64,000 bases of DNA from Siphonodentalium dalli (lineage: Eukaryota; Mollusca; Scaphopoda; Gadilida; Siphonodentaliidae): contig CP136064.1 of assembly GCA_032622095.1 (NCBI GenBank), forward strand, positions 2,972,280 through 3,036,279, read 5' to 3'. Each line of letters begins with the position of its first letter. Positions within the stretch are counted from its first letter, which is position 1. Of this stretch, positions 52,001 to 64,000 are shown piece by piece. Made by a program: the position numbers and the translations under genes. Below the pieces are notes generated by a model. The model worked only from the letters and a program-made list of their open reading frames with translations, did no database searches and was not told where the DNA came from.

Positions 52001-55000
52001 GTTTGAGAGAGCTCGGCCTTGTCGGACATCTTGTTTGAGAGACCTCGGCCTTGTCGACATCTTGTTTGAGACCTCGGCCTTGTCGGACATCTTGTTTGAT
52101 AGACCTCGGCCTTGTCGGACATCTTGTTTGAGAGACCTCGGCCTTGTCGGACATCTTGTTTGAGAGACATCGGCCTTGTCGAACATCTTGTTTGAGAGAC
52201 CTCGGCCTTGTCGGACATCTTGTTTGAGAGGCCTCGGCCTTGTCGGACATCTTGTTTGAGACCTAGGCCTTGTCGGACATCTTGTTTGAGACCTCGGCCT
52301 TGTCGGACATCTTGTTTGAGAGACCTCGGCCTGGCGGACATCTTGTTTGAGAGACCTCGGCCTTGTCGGACATCTTGTTTGAGACCTCGGCCTTGGCGGA
52401 CATCTTGTTTGAGAGACCTCGGCCTTGTCGACATATTGTTTGAGACCTCGGCCTTGTCGGACATCTTGTTTGATAGACCTCGGCCTTGTCGGACATCTTG
52501 TTTGAGAGACCTCGGCCTTGTCGGACATCTTGTTTGAGAGACCTCGGCCTTGTCGAACATCTTGTTTGAGAGACCTCGGCCTTGTCGGACATCTTGTTTG
52601 AGAGGCCTCGGCCTTGTCGGACATCTTGTTTGAGAGGCCTCGGCCTTGTCGGACATCTTGTTTGAGAGACCTCAGCCTGGCGGACATCTTGTTTGAGAGA
52701 CCTCGGCCTTGTCGGACATCTTGTTTGAGACCTCGGTCTTGTCGGACATCTTGTTTGAGAGACCTCGGCCTGGCGGACATCTTGTTTGATAGACCTCGGC
52801 CTTGTCGGACATCTTGTTTGAGCAACATCGGCCTTGTCGGACATCTTGTTTGAGAGACCTCGGCCTTGTCGGACATCTTGTTTGAGACCTCGGCCTTGTC
52901 GGACATCTTGTTTGAGAGACCTCGGCCTGTCGGACATCTTGTTTGAGAGACCTCGGCCTTGTCGGACATCTTGTTTGAGACCTCGGCCTTGTCGGACATC
53001 TTGTTTGAGAGACCTCGGCCTGTCGGACATCTTGTTTGGGAGACCTCGGCCTTGTCGGGCATCTTGTTTGAGAGACCTCGGCCTTGTCGGACATCTTGTT
53101 TGAGAGACCTCGGCCTTGTCGGACATCTTGTTTGAGACCTCGGCCTTGTCGGACATCTTGTTTGAGAGACCTCGGCATGGCGGACATCTTGTTTGAGACC
53201 TCGGCATTGTCGGACATCTTGTTTGAGATACCTCGGCCTTGTCGGACATCTTGTTTGAGACCTCGGCCTTGTCGGACATCTTGTCTGAGAGACCTCGGCC
53301 TTGTCGGACATCTTGTTTGATAGACCTCATCCTTGTCGGACATCTTGTTTGATAGACCTCGGCCTTGTCGGACATCTTGTTTGAGAGACCTCGGCCTTGT
53401 CGGACATCTTGTTTGAGAGACCTCGGCCTTGTCGGACATCTTGTTTGAGAGACCTCGGCCTTGTCGACATCTTGTTTGAGACCTCGGCCTTGTCGGACAT
53501 TATGTTTGATAGACCTCGGCCTTGTCGGACATCTTGTTTGAGAGACCTCGGCCTTGTCGGACATCTTGTTTGAGAGACCTCGGCCTTGTCGAACATCTTG
53601 TTTGAGAGACCTCGGCCTTGTCGGACATCTTGTTTGAGAGGCCTCGGCCTTGTCGGACATCTTGTTTGAGAGGCCTCGGCCTTGTCGGACATCTTGTTTG
53701 AGAGACCTCAGCCTGGCGGACATCTTGTTTGAGAGACCTCGGCCTTGTCGGACATCTTGTTTGAGACCTCGGCCTTGTCGGACATCTTGTTTGAGAGACC
53801 TCGGCCTGGCGGACATCTTGTTTGAGAGACCTCGGCCTGGCGGACATATTGTTTGAGAGACCTCGGCCTGGCGGACATCTTGTTTGAGACCTCGGCCTTG
53901 TCGGACATCTTGTTTGAGAGACCTCGGCCTTGTCGGACATCTTGTTTGAGAGACCTCGGCCTGGCGGACATATTGTTTGAGAGACCTTGGCCTTGTCGGA
54001 CATCTTGTTTGAGAGACCTCGGCCTGTCGGACATCTTGTTTGAGAGACCTCGGCCTGTCGGACATCTTGTTTGAGGAATTGAACTCGGCCTGTCGGACAT
54101 CTTGTTTGAGACCTCGGCCGTGTCGGACATCTTGTTTGAGACCTCGGCCTGTCGGACATCTTGTTTGAGACCTCGGCCTTGTCGGACATCTTGTTTGATA
54201 GACCTCGGCCTTGTCGGACATCTTGTTTGATAGACCTCGGCCTTGTCGGACATCTTGTTTGATAGACCTCGGCCTTGTCGGACATCTTGTTTGAGACCTC
54301 GGCCTTGTCGGACATCTTGTTTGAGACCTCGGCCTTGTCGGACATCTTGTTTGATAGACCTCGGCCTTGTCGGACATCTTGTTTGATAAACCTCGGCCTT
54401 GTCGGACATCTTGTTTGATAGACCTCGGCCTTGTCGGACATCTTGTTTGATAGACCTCGGCCTTGTCGGACATCTTGTTTGATAGACCTCGGCCTTGTCG
54501 GACATCTTGTTTGATATACCTCGGCCTTGTCGGACATCGTGTTTGAGACCTCGGCCTTGTCGGACATCTTGTTTGAGACCTCGGCCTGGTCGGACATCTT
54601 GTTTGATAGACCTCGGCCTTGTCGGACATCGTGTTTGAGAGACCTCGGCCTTGTCGGACATCTTGTTTGAGAGACCTCGGCCTTGTCGGACATCTTGTTT
54701 GAGAGACCTCGGCCTTGTCGGACATCTTGTTTGAGAGACCTCGGCCTTGTCGACATCTTGTTTGAGAGACCTCGGCCTTGTCGGACATCTTGTTTGAGAC
54801 CTCGGCCTTGTCGGACATCTTGTTTGAGAGACCTCGGCATGGCGGACATCTTGTTTGAGACCTCGGCCTTGTCGGACATCTTGTTTGAGAGACATCGGCC
54901 TTGTCGGACATCTTGTTTGAGAGACCTCGGCCTTGTCGGACATCTTGTTTGAGAGAGCTCGGCCTTGTCGGACATCTTGTTTGAGAGACCTCGGCCTTGT

Positions 55001-58000
55001 CGACATCTTGTTTGAGACCTCGGCCTTGTCGGACATCTTGTTTGATAGACCTCGGCCTTGTCGGACATCTTGTTTGAGAGACCTCGGCCTTGTCGGACAT
55101 CTTGTTTGAGAGACATCGGCCTTGTCGAACATCTTGTTTGAGAGACCTCGGCCTTGTCGGACATCTTGTTTGAGAGGCCTCGGCCTTGTCGGACATCTTG
55201 TTTGAGACCTAGGCCTTGTCGGACATCTTGTTTGAGACCTCGGCCTTGTCGGACATCTTGTTTGAGAGACCTCGGCCTGGCGGACATCTTGTTTGAGAGA
55301 CCTCGGCCTTGTCGGACATCTTGTTTGAGACCTCGGCCTTGTCGGACATCTTGTTTGAGAGACCTCGGCCTGGCGGACATCTTGTTTGAGAGACCTCGGC
55401 CTGGCGGACATATTGTTTGAGAGACCTCGGCCTGGCGGACATCTTGTTTGAGACCTCGGCCTTGTCGGACATCTTGTTTGAGACCTCGGCCTTGTCGGAC
55501 ATCTTGTTTGAGAGACCTCGGCCTGGCGGACATCTTGTTTGAGAGACCTCGGCCTTGTCGGACATCTTGTTTGAGACCTCGGCCTTGTCGGACATCTTGT
55601 TTGAGAGACCTCGGCCTGGCGGACATCTTGTTTGAGAGACCTCGGCCTGGCGGACATATTGTTTGAGAGACCTAGGCCTGGCGGACATCTTGTTTGAGAC
55701 CTCGGCCTTGTCGGACATCTTGTTTGAGAGACCTCGGCCTTGTCGGACATCTTGTTTGAGAGACCTCGGCCTTGTCGGACATCTTGTTTGAGAGACCTCG
55801 GCCTTGTCGACATATTGTTTGAGACCTCGGCCTTGTCGGACATCTTGTTTGATAGACCTCGGCCTTGTCGGACATCTTGTTTGAGAGACCTCGGCCTTGT
55901 CGGACATCTTGTTTGAGAGACCTCGGCCTTGTCGAACATCTTGTTTGAGAGACCTCGGCCTTGTCGGACATCTTGTTTGAGAGGCCTCGGCCTTGTCGGA
56001 CATCTTGTTTGAGAGGCCTCGGCCTTGTCGGACATCTTGTTTGAGAGACCTCAGCCTGGCGGACATCTTGTTTGAGAGACCTCGGCCTTGTCGGACATCT
56101 TGTTTGAGACCTCGGTCTTGTCGGACATCTTGTTTGAGAGACCTCGGCCTGGCGGACATCTTGTTTGAGAGACCTCGGCCTGGCGGACATATTGTTTGAG
56201 AGACCTCGGCCTGGCGGACATCTTGTTTGAGACCTCGGCCTTGTCGGACATCTTGTTTGAGAGACCTCGGCCTTGTCGGACATCTTGTTTGAGAGACCTC
56301 GGCCTGGCGGACATCTTGTTTGAGAGACCTTGGCCTTGTCGGACATCTTGTTTGAGAGACCTCGGCCTGTCGGACATCTTGTTTGAGAGGCCTCGGCCTG
56401 TCGGACATCTTGTTTGAGGAATAGAACTCGGCCTGTCGGACATCTTGTTTGAGACCTCGGCCGTGTCGGACATTTTGTTTGAGACCTCGGCCTGTCGGAC
56501 ATCTTGTTTGAGACCTCGGCCTTGTCGGACATCTTGTTTGATAGACCTCGGCCTTGTCGGACATCTTGTTTGATAGACCTCGGCCTTGTCGGACATCTTG
56601 TTTGATAGACCTCGGCCTTGTCGGACATCTTGTTTGAGACCTCGGCCTTGTCGGACATCTTGTTTGAGACCTCGGCCTTGTCGGACATCTTGTTTGATAG
56701 ACCTCGGCCTTGTCGGACATCTTGTTTGATAAACCTCGGCCTTGTCGGACATCTTGTTTGATAGACCTCGGCCTTGTCGGACATCTTGTTTGATAGACCT
56801 CGGCCTTGTCGGACATCTTGTTTGATAGACCTCGGCCTTGTCGGACATCTTGTTTGATATACCTCGGCCTTGTCGGACATCGTGTTTGAGACCTCGGCCT
56901 TGTCGGACATCTTGTTTGAGACCTCGGCCTGGTCGGACATCTTGTTTGATAGACCTCGGCCTTGTCGGATATCGTGTTTGAGAGACCTCGGCCTTGTCGG
57001 ACATCTTGTTTGAGAGACCTCGGCCTTGTCGGACATCTTGTTTGAGAGACCTCGGCCTTGTCGGACATCTTGTTTGAGAGACCTCGGCCTTGTCGACATC
57101 TTGTTTGAGAGACCTCGGCCTTGTCGGACATCTTGTTTGAGAGACCTCGGCCTTGTCGGACATCTTGTTTGAGAGACCTCGGCCTTGTCGGACATCTTGT
57201 TTGAGAGACCTCGGCCTTGTCGACATCTTGTTTGAGACCTCGGCCTTGTCGGACATCTTGTTTGAGAGACCTCGGCCTTGTCGGACATCTTGTTTGAGAC
57301 ATCGGCCTTGTCGGACATCTTGTTTGAGAAACCTCGGCCTGGCGGACATCTTGTTTGAGAGACCTCGGCCTTGTCGGACATCTTGTTTGAGAGACCTCGG
57401 CCTTGTCGGACATCTTGTTTGAGAGACCTCGGCCTTGTCGGACATCTTGTTTGAGACCTCGGCCTTGTCGGACATCTTGTTTGAGCAACATCGGCCTTGT
57501 CGGACATCTTGTTTGAGAGACCTCGGCCTTGTCGGACATCTTGTTTGAGACCTCGGCCTTGTCGGACATCTTGTTTGAGAGACCTCGGCCTGTCGGACAT
57601 CTTGTTTGAGAGACCTCGGCCTTGTCGGACATCTTGTTTGAGACCTCGGCCTTGTCGGACATCTTGTTTGAGAGACCTCGGCCTGTCGGACATCTTGTTT
57701 GGGAGACATCGGCCTTGTCGGGCATCTTGTTTGAGAGACCTCGGCCTTGTCGGACATCTTGTTTGAGAGACCTCGGCCTTGTCGGACATCTTGTTTGAGA
57801 CCTCGGCCTTGTCGGACATCTTGTTTGAGAGACCTCGGCATGGCGGACATCTTGTTTGAGACCTCGGCATTGTCGGACATCTTGTTTGAGATACCTCGGC
57901 CTTGTCGGACATCTTGTTTGAGACCTCGGCCTTGTCGGACATCTTGTCTGAGAGACCTCGGCCTTGTCGGACATCTTGTTTGATAGACCTCATCCTTGTC

Positions 58001-61000
58001 GGACATCTTGTTTGATAGACCTCGGCCTTGTCGGACATCTTGTTTGAGAAACCTCGGCCTGGCGGACATCTTGTTTGAGAGACCTCGGCCTTGTCGGACA
58101 TCTTGTTTGAGAACTCGGCCTTGTCGGACATCTTGTTTGAGAGACCTCGGCATGGCGGACATCTTGTTTGAGACCTCGGCCTTGTCGGACATCTTGTTTG
58201 AGAGACCTCGGCCTTGTCGGACATCTTGTTTGAGACCTCGGCCTTGTCGGACATCTTGTTTGAGAGACCTCGGCCTGGCGGACATCTTGTTTGAGAGACC
58301 TCGGCCTGGCGGACATATTGTTTGAGAGACCTCGGCCTGGCGGACATCTTGTTTGAGACCTCGGCCTTGTCGGACATCTTGTTTGAGACCTCGGCCTTGT
58401 CGGACATCTTGTTTGAGAGATCTCGGCCTGGCGGACATCTTGTTTGAGAGACCTCGGCCTTGTCGGACATCTTGTTTGAGACCTCGGCCTTGTCGGACAT
58501 CTTGTTTGAGACCTCGGCCTTGTCGGACATCTTGTTTGAGAGACCTCGGCCTGGCGGACATATTGTTTGAGAGACCTAGGCCTGGCGGACAACTTGTTTG
58601 AGACCTCGGCCTTGTCGGACATCTTGTTTGAGAGACCTCGCCCTTGTCGGACATCTTGTTTGAGAGACCTCGGCCTTGTCGGACATCTTGTTTGAGAGAC
58701 CTCGGCCTTGTCGACATCTTGTTTGAGACCTCGGCCTTGTCGGACATCTTGTTTGATAGACCTCGGCCTTGTCGGACATCTTGTTTGAGAGACCTCGGCC
58801 TTGTCGGACATCTTGTTTGAGAGACCTCGGCCTTGTCGAACATCTTGTTTGAGAGACCTCGGCCTTGTCGGACATCTTGTTTGAGAGGCCTCGGCCTTGT
58901 CGGACATCTTGTTTGAGAGGCCTCGGCCTTGTCGGACATCTTGTTTGAGAGACCTCAGCCTGGCGGACATCTTGTTTGAGAGACCTCGGCCTTGTCGGAC
59001 ATCTTGTTTGAGACCTCGGCCTTGTCGGACATCTTGTTTGAGAGACCTCGGCCTGGCGGACATCTTGTTTGAGAGACCTCGGCCTGGCGGACATATTGTT
59101 TGAGAGACCTCGGCCTGGCGGACATCTTGTTTGAGACCTCGGCCTTGTCGGACATCTTGTTTGAGAGACCTCGGCCTTGTCGGACATCTTGTTTGAGAGA
59201 CCTCGGCCTGGCGGACATCTTGTTTGAGAGACCTTGGCCTTGTCGGACATCTTGTTTGAGAGACCTCGGCCTGTCGGACATCTTGTTTGAGAGACCTCGG
59301 CCTGTCGGACATCTTGTTTGAGGAATAGAACTCGGCCTGTCGGACATCTTGTTTGAGGAATAGAACTCGGCCTGTCGGACATCTTGTTTGAGACCTCGGC
59401 CGTGTCGGACATCTTGTTTGAGACCTCGGCCTGTCGGACATCTTGTTTGAGACCTCGGCCTTGTCGGACATCTTGTTTGATAGACCTCGGCCTTGTCGGA
59501 CATCTTGTTTGATAGACCTCGGCCTTGTCGGACATCTTGTTTGATAGACCTCGGCCTTGTCGGACATCTTGTTTGAGACCTCGGCCTTGTCGGACATCTT
59601 GTTTGAGACCTCGGCCTTGTCAGACATCTTGTTTGATAGACCTCGGCCTTGTCGGACATCTTGTTTGATAAACCTCGGCCTTGTCGGACATCTTGTTTGA
59701 TAGACCTCGGCCTTGTCGGACATCTTGTTTGATAGACCTCGGCCTTGTCGGACATCTTGTTTGATAGACCTCGGCCTTGTCGGACATCTTGTTTGATAGA
59801 CCTCGGCCTTGTCGGACATCGTGTTTGAGACCTCGGCCTTGTCGGACATCTTGTTTGAGACCTCGGCCTGGTCGGACATCTTGTTTGATAGACCTCGGCC
59901 TTGTCGGACATCGTGTTTGAGAGACCTCGGCCTTGTCGGACATCTTGTTTGAGAGACCTCGGCCTTGTCGGACATCTTGTTTGAGAGACCTCGGCCTTGT
60001 CGGACATCTTGTTTGAGAGACCTCGGCCTTGGCGACATCTTGTTTGAGAGACCTCGGCCTTGTCGGACATCTTGTTTGAGAGACCTCGGCCTTGTCGGAC
60101 ATCTTGTTTGAGAGACCTCGGCCTTGTCGGACATCTTGTTTGAGAGACCTCGGCCTTGTCGACATCTTGTTTGAGACCTCGGCCTTGTCGGACACATTGT
60201 TTGAGAGACCTCGGCCTTGTCGGACATCTTGTTTGAGACATCGGCCTTGTCGGACATCTTGTTTGAGAGACCTCGGCCTGGCGGACATCTTGTTTGAGAG
60301 ACCTCGGCCTTGTCGGACATCTTGTTTGAGAGACCTCGGCCTTGTCGGACATCTTGTTTGAGAGACTTCGGCCTTGTCGGACATCTTGTTTGAGACCTCG
60401 GCCTTGTCGGACATCTTGTTTGAGCAACATCGGCCTTGTCGGACATCTTGTTTGAGAGACCTCGGCCTTGTCGGACATCTTGTTTGAGACCTCGGCCTTG
60501 TCGGACATCTTGTTTGAGAGACCTCGGCCTGTCGGACATCTTGTTTGAGAGACCTCGGCCTTGTCGGACATCTTGTTTGAGACCTCGGCCTTGTCGGACA
60601 TCTTGTTTGAGAGACCTCGGCCTGTCGGACATCTTGTTTGGGAGACCTCGGCCTTGTCGGGCATCTTGTTTGAGAGACCTCGGCCTTGTCGGACATCTTG
60701 TTTGAGAGACCTCGGCCTTGTCGGACATCTTGTTTGAGACCTCGGCCTTGTCGGACATCTTGTTTGAGAGACCTCGGCATGGCGGACATCTTGTTTGAGA
60801 CCTCGGCCTTGTCGGACATCTTGTTTGAGATACCTCGGCCTTGTCGGACATCTTGTTTGAGACCTCGGCCTTGTCGGACATCTTGTCTGAGAGACCTCGG
60901 CCTTGTCGGACATCTTGTTTGATAGACCTCATCCTTGTCGGACATCTTGTTTGATAGACCTCGGCCTTGTCGGACATCTTGTTTGAGAGACCTCGGCCTT

Positions 61001-64000
61001 GTCGGACATCTTGTTTGAGACATCGGCCTTGTCGGACATCTTGTTTGAGAGACCTCGGCATGGCGGACATCTTGTTTGAGACCTCGGCCTTGTCGGACAT
61101 CTTGTTTGAGAGACCTCGGCCTTGTCGGACATCTTGTTTGAGAGACCTCGGCCTTGTCGGACATCTTGTTTGAGACCTGGGCCTTGTCGGACATCTTGTC
61201 TGAGAGACCTCGGCCTTGTCGGACATCTTGTTTGAGAGACCTCGGCCTTGTCGGACATCTTGGTTGATAGACCTCGGCCTTGTCGGACATCTTGTTTGAG
61301 AGACCTCGGCCTTGTCGGACATCTTGTTTGAGAGACATCGGCCTTGTCGGACATCTTGTTTGAGAGACATCGGCCTTGTCGGACATCTTGTTTGAGAGAC
61401 CTCGGCCTGATGGACATCTTGTTTGAGACATCGGCCTTGTCGGACATCTTGTTTGAGAGACCTCGGCCTTGTCGGACATCTTGTTTGAGACCTCGGCCTT
61501 GTCGGACATCTTGTTTGAGACCTCGGCCTTGTCGGACATCTTGTTTGAGAGACCTCGGCCTTGTCGGACATCTTGTTTGAGAGACCTCGGCCTTGTCGGG
61601 CATCTTGTTTGAGAGACTTCGGCCTTGTCGGACATCTTGTTTGAGAGACCTCGGCCTTGTCGGACATCTTGTTTGAGAGACCTCGGCCTTGTCGGACATC
61701 TTGTTTGAGAGACCTCGGCCTTGTCGGACATCTTGTTTGAGAGACCTCGGCCTTGTCGGACATCTTGTTTGAGAGACCTCGGCCTTGTCGGACATCTTGT
61801 TTGAGAGACCTCGGCCTGGCGGACATCTTGTTTGAGAGACCTCGGCCTGGCGGACATCTTGTTTGAGACCTCGGCCTTGTCGGACATCTTGTTTGAGACC
61901 TCGGCCTTGTCGGACATCTTGTTTGAGAGACATCGGCCTTGTCGGACATCTTGTTTGAAAGACATCGGCCTGGCGGACATCTTGTTTGAGACCTCGGCCT
62001 TGTCGGACATCTTGTTTGAGAGACCTCGGCCTGGCGGACATCTTGTTTGAGAGACCTCGTCCTGTCGGACATCTTGTTTGAGAGACCTCCGCCTTGTCGG
62101 ACATCTTGTTTGAGACCTCGGCCTTGTCGGACATCTTGTTTGAGAGACCTCGGCCTGGCGGACATCTTGTTTGAGAGACCTCGGCCTTGTCGGACATCTT
62201 GTTTGAAAGACCTCGGCCTTGTCGGATATCTTGTTTGATAGACCTCGGCCTTGTCGGACATCTTGTTTGATAAACCTCGGCCTTGTCGGACATCTTGTTT
62301 GATAGACCTCGGCCTTGTCGGACATCTTGTTTGATAGACCTCGGCCTTGTCGGACATCTTGTTTGATAGACCTCGGCCTTGTCGGACATCTTGTTTGATA
62401 GACCTCGGCCTTGTCGGACATCGTGTTTGAGACCTCGGCCTTGTCGGACATCTTGTTTGAGGCCTCGGCCTGGTCGGACATCTTGTTTGATAGACCTCGG
62501 CCTTGTCGGACATCGTGTTTGAGAGACCTCGGCCTTATCGGACATCTTGTTTGAGAGACCTCGGCCTTGTCGGACATCTTGTTTGAGAGACCTCGGCCTT
62601 GTCGGACATCTTGTTTGAGAGACCTCGGCCTTGTCGACATCTTGTTTGAGAGACCTCGGCCTTGTCGGACATCTTGTTTGAGATACCTCGGCCTTGTCGG
62701 ACATCTTGTTTGAGAGACCTCGGCCTTGTCGGACATCTTGTTTGAGAGACCTCGGCCTTGTCGACATCTTGTTTGAGACCTCGGCCTTGTCGGACATCTT
62801 GTTTGAGAGACCTCGGCCTTGTCGGACATCTTGTTTGAGACATCGGCCTTGTCGGACATCTTGTTTGAGAGACCTCGGCCTGGCGGACATCTTGTTTGAG
62901 AGACCTCGGCCTTGTCGGACATCTTGTTTGAGAGACCTCGGCCTTGTCGGACATCTTGTTTGAGAGACCTCGGCCTTATCGGACATCTTGTTTGAGACCT
63001 CGGCCTTGTCGGACATCTTGTTTGAGCAACATCGGCCTTGTCGGACATCTTGTTTGAGAGACCTCGGCCTTGTCGGACATCTTGTTTGAGACCTCGGCCT
63101 TGTCGGACATCTTGTTTGAGAGACCTCGGCCTGTCGGACATCTTGTTTGAGAGACCTCGGCCTTGTCGGACATCTTGTTTGGGAGACCTCGGCCTTGTCG
63201 GGCATCTTGTTTGAGAGACCTCGGCCTTGTCGGACATCTTGTTTGAGAGACCTCGGCCTTGTCGGACATCTTGTTTGAGACCTCGGCCTTGTCGGACATC
63301 TTGTTTGAGAGACCTCGGCATGGCGGACATCTTGTTTGAGACCTCGGCATTGTCGGACATCTTGTTTGAGATACCTCGGCCTTGTCGGACATCTTGTTTG
63401 AGACCTCGGCCTTGTCGGACATCTTGTCTGAGAGACCTCGGCCTTGTCGGACATCTTGTTTGATAGACCTCATCCTTGTCGGACATCTTGTTTGATAGAC
63501 CTCGGCCTTGTCGGACATCTTGTTTGAGAGACCTCGGCCTTGTCGGACATCTTGTTTGAGACCTCGGCCTTGTCGGACATCTTGTTTGAGAGACCTCGGC
63601 ATGGCGGACATCTTGTTTGAGACCTCGGCCTTGTCGGACATCTTGTTTGAGAGACCTCGGCCTTGTCGGACATCTTGTTTGAGACCTCGGCCTTGTCGGA
63701 CATCTTTTTTGAGAGACCTCGGCCTGGCGGACATCTTGTTTGAGAGACCTCGGCCTGGCGGACATATTGTTTGAGAGACCTCGGCCTGGCGGACATCTTG
63801 TTTGAGACCTCGGCCTTGTCGGACATCTTGTTTGAGACCTCGGCCTTGTCGGACATCTTGTTTGAGAGACCTCGGCCTTGTCGACATCTTGTTTGAGACC
63901 TCGGCCTTGTCGGACATCTTGTTTGATAGACCTCGGCCTTGTCGGACATCTTGTTTGAGAGACCTCGGCCTTGTCGGACATCTTGTTTGAGAGACCTCGG
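50000..64000. repeat. right-hand mosaic of shorter block copies
   Basis: Smaller displacements dominate: 1,904 bp (50.3 and 52.2 kb), 2,946 bp (51.7 and 54.7 kb), 4,850 bp (50.3 and 55.2 kb), 2,904 bp (56.0 and 58.9 kb) and 2,939 bp (57.7 and 60.7 kb). This part carries its own variants: GAGCAACATCGG replaces GAGCGACATCGG at about 52.8, 57.5, 60.4 and 63.0 kb. The stretch at about 60.9-62.2 kb has the fewest partners elsewhere in the window. Confidence 0.65.

Larger units (their letters stand above)
4016..64000. repeat. ~60-kb head-to-tail minisatellite array (30-32 bp monomer)
   Basis: The whole right part is one tandem repeat. The reference 32-bp monomer is 5052-5083: it starts GAGAGACCTCGGCC and ends with TTGTCGGACATCTTGTTT. 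The 30-bp form (4706-4735) lacks one GA, and a second 32-bp form (4736-4767) starts GATAGACC. Further recurrent variants lose one T (CCTGTCGG), read CCTGGCGG, lose one G (GTCGACATC), or carry CATCGTG, CATCATG, CATATTG, GGACGTC, GACATCGG or GATAAACC. All copies have the same orientation and I saw no insertion or foreign block. At 31.4 bp per copy the window holds about 1,900 monomers, and the array continues past the right edge. GC is about 53%, with two CpG per monomer. No function is evident; centromeric, subtelomeric or interstitial location cannot be told from sequence. Confidence 0.97.

Noticed and set aside
4016-64000. CRISPR array
   Set aside because: There are no unique spacers between repeats: the 30-32 bp units abut directly and are all variants of one sequence, in a eukaryotic context.
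4016-64000. Centromeric or telomeric identity of the array
   Set aside because: No CENP-B box, no telomeric TTAGGG-type units and no chromosome context are visible; location cannot be inferred.

Overview
The window looks like a piece of a eukaryotic, most likely animal, genome. The only recognisable protein-coding sequence is the reverse transcriptase/RNase H part of a Ty1/copia retrotransposon. Its motifs (a HVDDFLHAG active-site box, DIRSAFLQG, and RCLYGLNDAARQF) resemble, from recalled family knowledge, the GalEa/Hydra-type copia elements of marine invertebrates and fish rather than the plant type. No organism can be named from the sequence alone.

Layout. (1) Bases 1-2048 are ordinary AT-rich DNA without a confident host gene. 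They contain a clear 126-bp miniature inverted-repeat transposon (234-359, flanked by TA), a CpG-rich patch with two GCGCATGC palindromes (about 1038-1081), a 100-codon open stretch of doubtful meaning on the minus strand (787-1093), and the probable 3' LTR and polypurine tract of the copia element (about 1721-1952). (2) Bases 2049-3915 on the minus strand are the 3' part of copia pol, broken by one in-frame TAA and lacking one RNase H acidic residue. (3) Bases 3916-4015 are a 100-N assembly gap that cuts the element. (4) From 4016 to the right edge (about 60 kb, 94% of the window) the sequence is a single head-to-tail minisatellite with monomers of 30-32 bp, about 1,900 copies by division, with no inverted stretch, no insertion and no gene.

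The array is the main interest. It has layered structure: a 30/32-bp monomer whose halves look related, a 42-monomer higher-order unit of 1,317 bp, tandem and dispersed blocks of about 2.9 to 6 kb, and block copies displaced by 18.4 and 22.4-23.2 kb. Shared private variants allow some duplication events to be ordered. The monomer has no stop codon in five of six frames, so stop-free runs of thousands of codons appear on the minus strand. I treat these as a property of the repeat, not as genes.

No RNA genes, CRISPR arrays, replication origins or metabolic genes were found. I see no gene set working together here. The window is best described as a decayed retrotransposon next to the edge of a large, recently amplified satellite array, with the true junction hidden by the gap.
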